Part shown: in pieces, positions 8,077 to 16,979 of the stretch
Numbering within the stretch: position 1 is the first letter of the stretch
How the letters are laid out: each line of letters starts with the position of its first letter
Source: a virus
Strand: one strand, 5' to 3'
DNA: 35,360 nt
IMG/VR virus record: IMGVR_UViG_3300013372_000564
Coordinates: 1 to 35,360 of that record
Position numbers and translations under genes: made by a program
Notes under the pieces: model-generated
The model's input: only the letters and a program-made list of their open reading frames with translations
Database searches by the model: none
Told to the model about the DNA's origin: nothing

Positions 8077-8474
8077 TGGCTACGCATACCGGAAGTGAAG
8101 GCACAGTCCGTGTTGGACTTAACGCCATTGCAGAGATTCGTTCGTATTCTGTGGAAGAAACCGCCGATACCGTCGAAGACTCAAGCATGGGTGACGCATA
8201 TAGAAGTTTCAAAACCACGCTGAAGGGCTGGTCTGGTTCTGTTGACGTATTCTGGGATGAGACTGACACCAATGGTCAGGTTGCTATGACTGTCGGTACG
8301 GAAGTAACTATTAACTTCTTCCCCGAAGGTGCGACGGCTGGAGCATCTGAAAAGTACTACTCTGGCACTGCTATTGTCACTGGTCGCACAGTTACTGGTA
8401 GCTTTGACGGAATGGTCGAATCCACAATCACGCTTCAAGGCACTGGTGCTTTGTCGCTGCTCACCTTGGCGTAA
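8076..8474 (+). CDS. Major tail tube protein, copy 1
   Basis: This 132-residue beta-rich protein has the MATHTGSEGTVRVG start, KGWSGSVDVFWDE core and ending GSFDGMVESTITLQGTGAL typical of a phage tail tube monomer, which would stack in rings to make the non-contractile tail. It is followed eight bases later by a close paralogue. Position after the terminator-like genes and before the tail chaperone agrees with gpV. It starts at the overlapping TAATG of the preceding small gene. Confidence 0.8.
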   Translation: MATHTGSEGTVRVGLNAIAEIRSYSVEETADTVEDSSMGDAYRSFKTTLKGWSGSVDVFWDETDTNGQVAMTVGTEVTINFFPEGATAGASEKYYSGTAIVTGRTVTGSFDGMVESTITLQGTGALSLLTLA

Positions 8475-8484
8475 GGAAACTTAA

Positions 8485-8877
8485 ATGGCTACTCACACTG
8501 GTTCAGAAGGCACTGTTCGCGTTGGCGCAACCAATGCCGTACTTGAAATCCGTTCTTATTCGGTCGAAGAAACCGCCGATACCGTCGAAGACTCAAGCAT
8601 GGGCGACGGATACCGCAGTTTTAAGACAACTTTGAAAGGTTGGTCTGGTTCGGTTGATGTGTTCTGGGATGAGTTGGACACCACAGGTCAGGGCGCATTG
8701 GTTCCTGGATCAGAAGTCAACGTCCGCTTCTACCCAGAAGGTACGACAACGGGCGATATTTATTACACAGGTCAAGCCATTGTAACGGGTAAGACTATCA
8801 CAGGCAGCTTCGATGGTATGGTGGAATCCACTATCACTGTTCAAGGAACAGGGGCTTTGACCAGCGCGGCTGTATAA
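8485..8877 (+). CDS. Major tail tube protein, copy 2
   Basis: This 130-residue protein is the tandem paralogue of the preceding tail tube gene, matching over its whole length at most positions. Differences include VGATNAVLEI versus VGLNAIAEI near the start and a three-residue shorter loop near YYTGQAIV. AAGGAAA before ATG 8485 is a good ribosome-binding site, so it is translated on its own. A 38-base stretch (8566-8603) is identical to 8154-8191 in copy 1. Either copy, or both, may form the tube. Confidence 0.8.
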   Translation: MATHTGSEGTVRVGATNAVLEIRSYSVEETADTVEDSSMGDGYRSFKTTLKGWSGSVDVFWDELDTTGQGALVPGSEVNVRFYPEGTTTGDIYYTGQAIVTGKTITGSFDGMVESTITVQGTGALTSAAV

Positions 8878-8893
8878 TTAGAAGGATATTAAT

Positions 8894-9232
8894 ATGAGTA
8901 TTGCCAAGCGTATTGCAGAGCGAACATCGAATAAGCGTCACATCGACGTTGCAGAATGGGGTGATGAAGGCAAGCCAGAGACGGTCTATTACGGCCCTCT
9001 GCTTGCTGGTGAACTGAACCGCATTCAGCGCAAGCACCCTAACTTTCTGGGTTCCGCATCATTTGATGCAATGGTTGACCTTATCATTCTCAAGGCTGAG
9101 AATGGTCAGGGCGAAAAGTTGTTCACGCTTGAGGATAAAGCGATCCTGATGCGTGAAGAAGTGTCCGTGATCTCGACTGTGGCCGCTGCATTTATGAGCG
9201 GTGATAGCGTCGAGGAGCAGGAAAAAAACTAA
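8894..9232 (+). CDS. Tail assembly chaperone, short form (gpG-like)
   Basis: This 112-residue protein sits between tail tube and tape measure, where lambda gpG lies. Such proteins coat the tape measure during tail assembly and are not in the virion. AGAAGGA upstream of ATG 8894 is the ribosome-binding site. The last codons before the stop are GAA AAA AAC TAA, which hold a perfect slippery heptamer, so a share of ribosomes should bypass the stop and make the longer form listed separately. The sequence is mixed charged/helical, as expected. Confidence 0.75.
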   Translation: MSIAKRIAERTSNKRHIDVAEWGDEGKPETVYYGPLLAGELNRIQRKHPNFLGSASFDAMVDLIILKAENGQGEKLFTLEDKAILMREEVSVISTVAAAFMSGDSVEEQEKN

Positions 9233-9390
9233 GAAACGATCCGCTAAGGTATAATTTAATCACCCTGGCGGATCGGCTCGGCAAGACCATCGCAGAGATT
9301 GAACAAATCTCAATTGAAGAGTATAACGAGTGGGTAGCATTCTTCAAAGTGAGTGAGGAAAACCAGAAGCGTGGCAGAGCAAAATCTTGA
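8894..9390 (+). CDS. Tail assembly chaperone, -1 frameshift long form (gpGT-like)
   Basis: A -1 shift at the slippery site 9223-9229 joins the 112-residue short form to a 53-residue extension ending at TGA 9390, giving 165 residues. The extension has no usable start of its own, yet it reads as protein: ADRLGKTIAEIEQIS followed by EEYNEWVAFFK. This is the signature of the T extension of gpGT-type chaperones. The end overlaps the tape measure start. Joining of two frames by frameshift is the known arrangement in lambda and most long-tailed phages. Confidence 0.8.
9223..9229 (+). promoter_or_regulatory. Programmed -1 frameshift slippery site
   Basis: The heptamer A AAA AAC fits X XXY YYZ in the zero frame, directly before the TAA at 9230-9232. 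It lies within a run of seven A residues. Simultaneous slippage of both tRNAs moves ribosomes into the frame encoding the gpGT-like extension. Confidence 0.85.
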
Positions 9391-11533
9391 TTTTAATATC
9401 ATTGCCCATACGCAGGGCATGGAGCAAATCGCCAATCTGATTAATCGGGTTGGTGCGCTTGAGGCTGAAACCAAGAAGTTAGCTTCGGCTAATACCACGC
9501 TTACAAAATCCACCGAAGCTGTTGTTGTCAATGGGAAGCGTTATAACACTGCCCTTGACGCGCAATCAAAGGCCCTGCGTAATGCGCGTCAGGGAACCCA
9601 GCAACTTGGTATGCAGTTTAACGACTTGGCAACGTCCATATCGACTGGTGCAAGTCCTGTTCAGGCGTTTAACCAGCAACTTGGTCAGATCGGCTTTGCC
9701 CTGTCGATGATGGGTGGTAGGCTTGGCGCGGTTGGAAACTTCCTTGCTGGTCCTTGGGGTGCGGCACTTCTTATCGGAACAATGGCGGTAAGCTATTTAA
9801 TTGAAACTCTTTCCGCTGGCAGTGAGGCCGCTGCCAAATTAGATGTTGCTTCATCATCTTTGGGCGAGGCGCAATCATCCCTTGGGGATATGTTTGATAT
9901 ATCTACGGGCAAGATCAAAAGTAACACAGCCGAAACGCGCCTCAACACGCTTGCCAAAATTGCAAATCTAAGGGTTATGGCCGCAGAGGCCCAAGCGGCT
10001 GCTGATGCGCGGTTTAATAAGATTGTTGACCCAGGCGTTTTTGAACGAGCCAAAAACATTGGGGCAGACGTACTAGGGGCCATATACACCCCTGGCGCTG
10101 GTATGTTTCCAGGCGTCTTCAATAAAGATTTTGTTGCTGACTTGGAGGACAGCCGCAAGGGTGCTGTGGCATTCTATACGGTTGCAGATGCCGCGTTTAA
10201 GGAATTGGCTGCCGGATCAAAGACCGCTGGCGCAGAAATTGAAAACCTATTCAAAAAGGGTGACCAGAAGTTTCAGCAATATCTCCTTAATAGGATGAAG
10301 GCGCTTTCTTATACAAAGGGTGCTGAATTAGGGCAGCAATCATTCGATCAAGGCGTTCTTGATTCGGCGCTTATAAGCCCAGATAAAACAAGGGAAAAAA
10401 AGCCAAAGGCTGTTTCAGAAGCTGATAAACTTCGTGCTGCTCAAGAGGCAGTAATTGCAGAGTATCAGTCCGGTGCTTTATCGCTTGGTGAATTTGAAAC
10501 TAAGCTGGTCGCCGTTACAGATGCTTTTCAAGATGCTCAAAACCCAGCACAAGATTGGTTGAAGCAGTTCAAGGAAGCTAATGACAATGTCGAAAAGTTC
10601 AAAAAGTCAACAAATGACCTGACAAAAAAGGCGCTGCCAGATTACATAAACAAGCTTCGTGACTTAGAAGCCCAATATGAAGGCATTCAAAAAAGTGAAA
10701 AAATGACAAGCGATCTTCAGATCGGTTTTATGAATGCAATTAAGGCTACTGCTACTGGCCCGATAGATACCCTTATTAAGAAGTATGAAAACCTTCATAC
10801 TGGCATGACGCAGTTTGAGCAGGATCAGGCTGCGGCAAAAGCTGTGCTTGATGCACTAGCCGCCGAAACTGGTGAAGCTGCTGGAGTAGGTGCTGATGCT
10901 GCTAGAGAGGCTATTGGCAGATTAAGCAAAGCAATGGATGATGCCAGAATCAGAGAAAAGAATGAGGAAATAAAGAACTCATTTGAATCCATTGGCATGG
11001 CTGTATCAGACTCATTTAAGGGCATGATAACTGGCGCTATGTCCTTCAAGGAATCCATGAAAAGCATTATTGGCGCAGTTATTGACCAGTTGTGGAAGCT
11101 GTTTGTTGTACAAAAGATTGTTGGTATTATTAGTGGTGCGCTAGGTGCTGGAGCAACTGCTGCACCTAGTTCTGCCAGCGGCTTTGGGAACATCGGCATG
11201 AGTAGCCCAGGCAGTTTTAAGCCAGTTACATTAAGAGCATTCGGCGGATCAGTTTCTGGAAAGACGCCGTACATGGTTGGCGAACGTGGACCAGAACTTT
11301 TTGTCCCTGGTGGTAATGGCACAATCATTCCTAACGGCAATATGCGCGGTGGTGGCAGTGGCGGAAGCCCTATCAGCATCAACGTAGACGCCCGTGGCTC
11401 CAGCGATCCAGCCGCAGTTCGCGCTCAGGTGCAGCAGGGCATCCTTGAAGCTGCTCCGGCAATTATCGCAGCGGCAGAGTCACGCACAATTGCGGGTCTT
11501 CGTAGGCCGCGCCTCGGTGGAGCAATGCAGTAA
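9371..11533 (+). CDS. Tail tape measure protein, lambda type
   Basis: At 720 residues this protein sets tail length and leaves the tail at injection. The N-terminus (MAEQNLDFNIIAHTQGMEQI) and the QFNDLATSISTGASPVQAFN segment are typical of lambda/prophage tape measures. Hydrophobic segments follow around residues 110-145. Residues about 560-590 (MAVSDSFKGMITGAMSFKES) match the conserved lambda C-terminal region. The tail end is Gly-rich. I prefer GTG 9371, with GAGGAA upstream, over GTG 9353, because the latter would put a GAGGAA site inside the gene. The coding length predicts a tail of roughly 100 nm by the usual ~0.15 nm per residue rule. Confidence 0.9.
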   Translation: MAEQNLDFNIIAHTQGMEQIANLINRVGALEAETKKLASANTTLTKSTEAVVVNGKRYNTALDAQSKALRNARQGTQQLGMQFNDLATSISTGASPVQAFNQQLGQIGFALSMMGGRLGAVGNFLAGPWGAALLIGTMAVSYLIETLSAGSEAAAKLDVASSSLGEAQSSLGDMFDISTGKIKSNTAETRLNTLAKIANLRVMAAEAQAAADARFNKIVDPGVFERAKNIGADVLGAIYTPGAGMFPGVFNKDFVADLEDSRKGAVAFYTVADAAFKELAAGSKTAGAEIENLFKKGDQKFQQYLLNRMKALSYTKGAELGQQSFDQGVLDSALISPDKTREKKPKAVSEADKLRAAQEAVIAEYQSGALSLGEFETKLVAVTDAFQDAQNPAQDWLKQFKEANDNVEKFKKSTNDLTKKALPDYINKLRDLEAQYEGIQKSEKMTSDLQIGFMNAIKATATGPIDTLIKKYENLHTGMTQFEQDQAAAKAVLDALAAETGEAAGVGADAAREAIGRLSKAMDDARIREKNEEIKNSFESIGMAVSDSFKGMITGAMSFKESMKSIIGAVIDQLWKLFVVQKIVGIISGALGAGATAAPSSASGFGNIGMSSPGSFKPVTLRAFGGSVSGKTPYMVGERGPELFVPGGNGTIIPNGNMRGGGSGGSPISINVDARGSSDPAAVRAQVQQGILEAAPAIIAAAESRTIAGLRRPRLGGAMQ

Positions 11534-12123
11534 TGGCTACAATCACATATCCTTCAACGCCGAAGCCACAGACAATGTCGTGGCGGCTGTTAATGCCAGC
11601 GCAGACCAACGTATCTGATTGGACAGGTCGGCGTCAGACGCTTGCCTCTGGCCGTGGCTGGTGGGAAGCCCAGATTACCTTCCCTCCAATTGTAGGCACA
11701 CTCAGCATCAATGCTTGGCGCTCGTTCATTGCCAAATCGCGTGGTGCGGCAAATGACTTTCGGGTTCCCGTCGATCCTGTCGAACAGTCGGCTTCAACAG
11801 CAACCCCACTAGTCAACGGCGCTGGTCAGACAGGCCGGACACTGAACACTGACGGCTGGCCTACATCAACCACTGTCTTACAGGCTGGTCAGTATGTGAC
11901 CATCAACAACCAGCTTTTGCAGTTGACTGAGAACGTCACATCCAATGGCTCTGGCGTTGCTGTGCTTACGTTTGAGCCGCCTGTGCGAGTTTCGCCATCG
12001 GATAACGCTGCGATTGAATACAAGAACCCTTATTGCCTAATGTATCTGGTAGAGGAGCCAACGCTTTCAGTCGAGACAGGTTATGTATATAGCCTCTCGC
12101 TGAACCTACGGGAGTCCTTCTAA
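11533..12123 (+). CDS. Distal/minor tail protein
   Basis: This 196-residue beta-rich protein directly follows the tape measure, where lambda gpM or a distal tail protein would lie. It opens MATITYPSTPKPQTMSWRLL and has a Trp/Arg-rich first third (DWTGRRQTLASGRGWWEA). No catalytic motif is seen. It starts at the TAATG overlap and ends overlapping the next ATG. The structural role is inferred from position; I cannot name a specific family with certainty. Confidence 0.55.
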   Translation: MATITYPSTPKPQTMSWRLLMPAQTNVSDWTGRRQTLASGRGWWEAQITFPPIVGTLSINAWRSFIAKSRGAANDFRVPVDPVEQSASTATPLVNGAGQTGRTLNTDGWPTSTTVLQAGQYVTINNQLLQLTENVTSNGSGVAVLTFEPPVRVSPSDNAAIEYKNPYCLMYLVEEPTLSVETGYVYSLSLNLRESF

Positions 12124-12755
12124 TGGTTGATGCAACCACACAGGCCGCACTGGAAGCCACAGTCGTTAATTGGCGGGTGCTTATTTACGCTGACTTTGTT
12201 GGCGATGTTTTGCGCGGCACAAGCGGTCTTTACGACAAGGTTATTTCTGGATCAGGCGACACTGAACTGGATGGCACTTATGATAGCTTTGATCACAATC
12301 TAATAAATGTATCTCCTGTCAAACATAATGAAACAGGTTCTGATACCGTAGCGATCTCCATGAGCGGCCTTGTGGTAAACAACGCTGACTTTTTGGCTAT
12401 TATTGGTGACAAGTCAAAGTGGCAGGGTCGCATTGCGCGGCTTTGGTTCTATTGCGTTAATGAAAATGAAGGCCAAGTCGGTTCTATCATTCCATATTAC
12501 ACTGGCTACATGAATGAGGTCAGTATTTCTGGTGGAGCGCAAAGCCAAACAGTTACTCTTACGATAGAGAACTATTTAACAAGCATTGCTGGCGCGCAAA
12601 ACAAAACATACCTTATTCAAAACATTTTTGATGCTGGCGATCTTAGCGCGGAACCATCTATCGCAGCGGCTAACGGCATGGCTGAAGCTGGTAACTACGG
12701 CTACGGCGGTGGCGGTGCTGGGGAAAACGATTTTGGAAGGATGAACTTCCGATGA
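12123..12755 (+). CDS. Minor tail protein (gpL-position, hub-like)
   Basis: This 210-residue protein lies between the distal tail protein and the NlpC-like gene, the position of lambda gpL or of the DUF2163-type hub protein in gene-transfer-agent-like tails. A YTGYMNEVSISGG segment followed by VTLTIENYLT is typical of tail hub beta domains. The last ~30 residues are Gly-rich (YGYGGGGAGENDFG). There are only two Cys, not the Fe-S cluster set of lambda gpL. The call is from position and pattern; confidence is moderate. Confidence 0.5.
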   Translation: MVDATTQAALEATVVNWRVLIYADFVGDVLRGTSGLYDKVISGSGDTELDGTYDSFDHNLINVSPVKHNETGSDTVAISMSGLVVNNADFLAIIGDKSKWQGRIARLWFYCVNENEGQVGSIIPYYTGYMNEVSISGGAQSQTVTLTIENYLTSIAGAQNKTYLIQNIFDAGDLSAEPSIAAANGMAEAGNYGYGGGGAGENDFGRMNFR

Positions 12756-13150
12756 GAATACCAACTTGGGAAGACGCTTTATCCAATTACATTCTTACCA
12801 AACGCCATGAGCCGTTTGAGTATGGTGTAAATGATTGCTCCATGTTTACGGCTGGTGCAGTGATTGCGGTAACGGGTGAAGACCCCATACCCGAATTGCG
12901 TGGGCAGTATGACAGCCTAAAGACCAGCCTGAAGGTCATCAAAGAGATTGGCGCAGGAACGCTTGAAGCAACGATTGATGCCAAGTTCCCAGAGGTCGCA
13001 ATAGGTCACGCGCAACGTGGAGACTTGGCTTTCTTTGATGGCTCAGTTGGTGTAGTGATGGGTGGCTTCGCTTATTTTGTTTCAGACGATGGGTTAGAGC
13101 GCATTAATCGATCCCTATGGGACAAGTGCTGGAGCGTGGGCCGTGGGTAA
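12752..13150 (+). CDS. NlpC/P60-like (DUF6950) tail protein
   Basis: This 132-residue protein has the opening pattern of the DUF6950 branch of the NlpC/P60 superfamily: an aromatic-rich start, then EPFEYGVNDCSMF with the nucleophile-position Cys, then QRGDLAFFDG. In lambda, gpK fills this position and is thought to help the tail tip through peptidoglycan. The His that normally follows in NlpC enzymes is not seen after the GDLAFFDG strand (SVGVVMG instead), which seems common in this branch, so activity is uncertain. It overlaps both neighbours. Confidence 0.65.
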   Translation: MRIPTWEDALSNYILTKRHEPFEYGVNDCSMFTAGAVIAVTGEDPIPELRGQYDSLKTSLKVIKEIGAGTLEATIDAKFPEVAIGHAQRGDLAFFDGSVGVVMGGFAYFVSDDGLERINRSLWDKCWSVGRG

Positions 13151-16100
13151 GACTTTAAAGACTGTTGCGATTATCGCGGCTGCTGTTGCAGTGGTTATTT
13201 TTGCACCGGAACTTGCACCTTTGTTTTTAGGTTCAACAGCCACAGCAGCCGCAACAGCCGCTACGGTTGCCACAATTACGGCTATAGGCGCTTCAATTGC
13301 CCTATCTACAGCTTCGATGGCACTGTTTGGCCCCAAAATACCGAAGACCCAATTATCTCGCCTTAACGTCAGCCTAGACCCGTCTACGCCACGCAAGGCT
13401 GTGTTCGGCACAACAGCTATGCCGCTTGATCTGCGTTATCACGAATCCAGTGGCACTGACCAAGAATATGTTGATTATATTATTGCTGTGGCTGCTCATA
13501 AAGTTGCGTCAATTACTGAGATATGGTTTGAAGAAAAGCAAGCATGGACACTCGCTGGCGGTGTTACAGGCACTTACTCCGGCTATCTGACGGTTGCTGT
13601 TCGCACTGAGGGAACGGCTGGTAACTATATTTCCATTAACGGTGGAACAAAGTGGGGTTCAAGCCGTCGTCTTACTGGCTGCGCTTATTTACATCTTCGC
13701 ATCAAGCGCACAGGTAACACCAAGAAGGCAGAAAGTCCTCTGGTAAGCGGATTGCCCAGCCGCGTAACTGTTATTGGCGACGGCGCTCTTCTTTACGATC
13801 CACGCAAGGATAGCACTGTACCAGGTGGCTCTGGTTCACATCGCGCAAACAACCAATCGACTTGGGGTGCATATACCAACGCGGATGACACGGACAACCC
13901 TGCCTTGCAACTGCTATGGTGGCTGCTTGGCTGGGAAATTAATAACAAACTATCTGTTGGCTGTGGTGTTCCATATACTCGTATCGATATGGAGTCGTTT
14001 ATTACAGCGGCCAACGCCTGTGATGAAAACGTAACTCTGGCAATTGGCGGAACTCAAAAGCGTTACCGCACCAGCGGAACAGCATCTGATGCTGATGACC
14101 GCATGGAAATCATTAACAACTTGCTTGCGTCAATGAACGGTACGCTTCGTGACAATGGCGGTAAGTTGACGGTAACGGCAATGAAAAACGACCTTGCCGA
14201 CTATGTGCTTACCTTTAATGAAGGCGACATGCTGGGTGAGTTTGATTGGCAGCAAACTCGCGGATTGACGGAAAATTATAACATTGCCCGTGGCCGTTAT
14301 GTCGATCCTTCAGCCAACAGTCTTTATCAGATGGTGGACTACCCAGAAGTAGGCTTTGCTGCCCCTGATGGGATTGAGCGGGTCATGTCCCTTGATCTTC
14401 CATATGTCGAAGATGGTCGCCGTGCGCAGCGTATTGCCAAGCAAGTTTTGCAGCGCAATCAGTATCGCGGCATGTTCTCTACAACCTTTAACACCAAAGC
14501 ATTGGGCTGTCAGGTTGGGGATGTTGTGCGCGTTAGCCTTGAAGCTTTGGGATGGTCGAACAAGCTATTCCGCGTTGTTAGCCAAGAGATTCGCTTTGAC
14601 GGTCAAGTGCCAATGGCTTTGGTCGAAGAAAACGCCGCGATCTACGCATGGGATGCGGATGACGTTGCTCCAATTACCCCAACTGCACCGACGATCTATA
14701 ACCCACTGAACAGCCCGTTTATCCTTGGGATTGATGTAGCAGGAACAACGGCTGAGTGGTCTGGCGTCATTGATGACAATGGCGATAAGCCAGATGACAA
14801 CGCCACCAGAAACGTGAACAGAGGCACTTGGTCAGGATTGTCGGTGGCATACATTGTTGGCGACTTTGTGCAGCGCGATGGCTCAAGCTATTCGGCTATT
14901 GTCGCCCACACATCAACAGCGATCAATGGGCCTCCGGGAGCAAACTGGGCGCTACTGGCTTCGCAGGGTGTTGCTGGTGACCCCGGCGATCCCGGCCCTG
15001 CTGGCACTCCGGCAATAAGTGGCTACCTTACCAAAGAAGCTGTCCAAGTATTTGCCTATGCCAATGGCGGCGTTGTTTCCTACGCTCCAGCAACGGGCAG
15101 CTTTAAGGTCTTCAGCGGCAATACGGATGTAAGTTCATCTTTTGCGCTTTCGACCCTGAGCAACCCACAGGCGCTGACTGTAGCCTATGTCAGCCAGACA
15201 TATTCGGTAACCAGTGGCTTTGATGCCAGTGAGGATACTGCAACACTTACGATTCGCGCCACCGGATCAGGAACCTATACTGGCGTAACAATCGACAAGG
15301 TGTTCTCGTTGTCCAAGGCAAAGGGCGGTTATGAAATCGTTGCGACATTGCCAACGACCAACCTATTTGAAGGCCGTGTCGTATTTTTAACGACTGACGA
15401 CAAACTGTATCGCTACACTGGATCGGCGTGGACGGCGGCAGTTCCTGCGGTTGATATTAGTGGAACTTTGGCTGACGCACAGATTGCAGCATTGGCGGCG
15501 TCTAAGATCACAGGTCAGCTAACAGACAGCCAATTGGCAGCAATAGCTGCGGCTAAATTGACAGGTCAGATTACCGGAACTCAGATTACTGATGGGGCCA
15601 TATCGACTGCAAAATTGTTGGCTGGCTCTGTTACGTCGAATGAAATTGCGGCTAATACGATTGTCGCTGCTGATATTGCGTCTGGCACTATTACTGCCAC
15701 GCAAATTGCTGCGGCAACAATCACTGGTGCAAACATTGCGGCTGGTGCAATCGCAGCGGGTAATATCGCAGCGAACACCATTACGGCATCGCAGATTGCT
15801 GCAAATACGATTACTGCCGGACAGATTGCCAGTAACGCCATTACTGCTGATAAAATATTGGCTGGCGCAATCACTGCGGCGAAGGTCGGAACGAACGAAA
15901 TTATAGCACTTTCTGCCAATATAAAAGATGGCGTTATCGAAACTGCAAAGATCGGCGATCTTCAAGTAAGCACCTTAAAGATTGCCGGAAACGCTATAAC
16001 CGTTCCCGTCACTTATACAGGTACTAACGCTTTTATCAGTTCGGCAGGGGGCGCTTCTACGGTTCTTGAAATGCCAAGTTTTCTAACTGTGGGTGACGCA

Positions 16101-16421
16101 ACAGACGGCGGAGTTATGGCCGTTTATTATGCTACATTTGATGGCAGATACTACCTTGATGCTGGACAGCTAATCACCTTCTATGCCGACTATAATAATG
16201 GCTTTGGTTATCAATTCCTTAGCTCTCAGATTGTTGGAACACCAACTACAAGCGGCGATACTTACTCGTGTATACCCGTTGCACTTGCTCAGTCTGTATC
16301 TGGAATCCAGCAAGTTAAGTTCAAAATTACAGTCCAGGTTTATAACTTGGGGACAGGTGGAACAACAAATTCCTCTTATCACAACGACATACAGCTTTGC
16401 GTTCTGGGGGTTAAACGATGA
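13143..16421 (+). CDS. Tail tip / host specificity protein (gpJ-like)
   Basis: This 1092-residue protein begins at GTG 13143, overlapping the NlpC-like gene. The N-terminus has a hydrophobic Ala-rich segment (about residues 7-55), as in lambda gpI/J-type proteins. Residues about 60-510 are the tail-hub region of the TipJ/phage-tail_3 type (for example IPKTQLSRLNVSLDPSTPRKA). A short collagen-like Gly-X-Y stretch (GDPGDPGPAGTP) lies near 615. Residues about 775-920 form about a dozen ten-residue beta-type repeats, and the last ~150 residues are a unique domain likely to touch the host receptor. The layout suggests a hub followed by a central fibre. Confidence 0.85.
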   Translation: MGKTLKTVAIIAAAVAVVIFAPELAPLFLGSTATAAATAATVATITAIGASIALSTASMALFGPKIPKTQLSRLNVSLDPSTPRKAVFGTTAMPLDLRYHESSGTDQEYVDYIIAVAAHKVASITEIWFEEKQAWTLAGGVTGTYSGYLTVAVRTEGTAGNYISINGGTKWGSSRRLTGCAYLHLRIKRTGNTKKAESPLVSGLPSRVTVIGDGALLYDPRKDSTVPGGSGSHRANNQSTWGAYTNADDTDNPALQLLWWLLGWEINNKLSVGCGVPYTRIDMESFITAANACDENVTLAIGGTQKRYRTSGTASDADDRMEIINNLLASMNGTLRDNGGKLTVTAMKNDLADYVLTFNEGDMLGEFDWQQTRGLTENYNIARGRYVDPSANSLYQMVDYPEVGFAAPDGIERVMSLDLPYVEDGRRAQRIAKQVLQRNQYRGMFSTTFNTKALGCQVGDVVRVSLEALGWSNKLFRVVSQEIRFDGQVPMALVEENAAIYAWDADDVAPITPTAPTIYNPLNSPFILGIDVAGTTAEWSGVIDDNGDKPDDNATRNVNRGTWSGLSVAYIVGDFVQRDGSSYSAIVAHTSTAINGPPGANWALLASQGVAGDPGDPGPAGTPAISGYLTKEAVQVFAYANGGVVSYAPATGSFKVFSGNTDVSSSFALSTLSNPQALTVAYVSQTYSVTSGFDASEDTATLTIRATGSGTYTGVTIDKVFSLSKAKGGYEIVATLPTTNLFEGRVVFLTTDDKLYRYTGSAWTAAVPAVDISGTLADAQIAALAASKITGQLTDSQLAAIAAAKLTGQITGTQITDGAISTAKLLAGSVTSNEIAANTIVAADIASGTITATQIAAATITGANIAAGAIAAGNIAANTITASQIAANTITAGQIASNAITADKILAGAITAAKVGTNEIIALSANIKDGVIETAKIGDLQVSTLKIAGNAITVPVTYTGTNAFISSAGGASTVLEMPSFLTVGDATDGGVMAVYYATFDGRYYLDAGQLITFYADYNNGFGYQFLSSQIVGTPTTSGDTYSCIPVALAQSVSGIQQVKFKITVQVYNLGTGGTTNSSYHNDIQLCVLGVKR
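15460..15900 (+). repeat. Degenerate ~30-base tandem repeats in the tail tip gene
   Basis: These repeats encode about a dozen ten-residue units such as AANTITASQI, AANTITAGQI and ASNAITADKI. The pattern of alternating small and hydrophobic residues suggests a slender trimeric beta-rich shaft. DNA copies differ at many third positions, so the array is not recent. Confidence 0.8.
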
Positions 16422-16771
16422 ACACATATGTTTTTAATCAAGCTGGCGAATGCACTTGTGCCGCCAATGTGGAATTAGATTTAGAGAGCCTTGGCGATGG
16501 ATTAACTGGTATCCACAGTGAATTAACGTATAAAGCATCTGAAATATATTACGATGGCCAGATAAAGCCAATTAAGGGCTTTGAGTTGGTGATAACCCCC
16601 AACTTGGTCACTGGTATACCTGTAGGCACAAAAGCATTTATCGAAAACGATATGCAGATTGTTGATGACGGATCATTGGAACTTGAAGTTACGTTCAAGA
16701 GCGTTGTGACCGTTGTGCTGGTGCATCCGCAATATCAGACTACATCCGTGGAGGTGTCTTGTGAAGTTTAA
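16418..16771 (+). CDS. Small tail-associated protein of unknown function
   Basis: This 117-residue protein starts in the ATGA overlap with the tail tip gene and ends overlapping the next small gene, so it is part of the tail operon. It opens MNTYVFNQAGECTCAANVEL with two nearby Cys and is rich in beta-forming residues through to its end. A role as a fibre cap or assembly partner is possible from position alone. I recognise no family. Confidence 0.55.
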   Translation: MNTYVFNQAGECTCAANVELDLESLGDGLTGIHSELTYKASEIYYDGQIKPIKGFELVITPNLVTGIPVGTKAFIENDMQIVDDGSLELEVTFKSVVTVVLVHPQYQTTSVEVSCEV

Positions 16772-16946
16772 GGTAGAACAGGATTATGCCCAAAAGCGCA
16801 GGGAAGATTATCCCGATATACGCGAACAGCTAGACGCCATCTGGAAGGGTGGCGCTGATGCCGAATTGATGCGTCAAAAAATACTAGCTGTAAAAGATCA
16901 GTATCCCAAGCCAGATGGCGACAATACTCATTTGGCATCTAACTGA
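16761..16946 (+). CDS. Small unknown protein with QLDAIWKG motif
   Basis: This 61-residue protein starts at GTG 16761, six bases after a strong GGAGG at 16750-16754; the start overlaps the upstream stop. The core RREDYPDIREQLDAIWKGG is a pattern often seen in short proteins encoded beside phage tail fibres. It is charged and probably helical. The biochemical role is unknown. Confidence 0.65.
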   Translation: MKFKVEQDYAQKRREDYPDIREQLDAIWKGGADAELMRQKILAVKDQYPKPDGDNTHLASN

Positions 16947-16979
16947 TAAAATGCTAAGGGTCGGACGAAAGGGAAACTG

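Noticed and set aside
12752-13150. Loss of the catalytic His in the NlpC/P60-like protein as a special inactivation
   Set aside because: The DUF6950 branch commonly lacks a clear His after that strand, so it is probably typical of the family.
15519-15965. Minus-strand ORFs opposite the tail tip repeats
   Set aside because: Repeat-driven shadows with no start signal; the plus-strand protein is clearly the real product.
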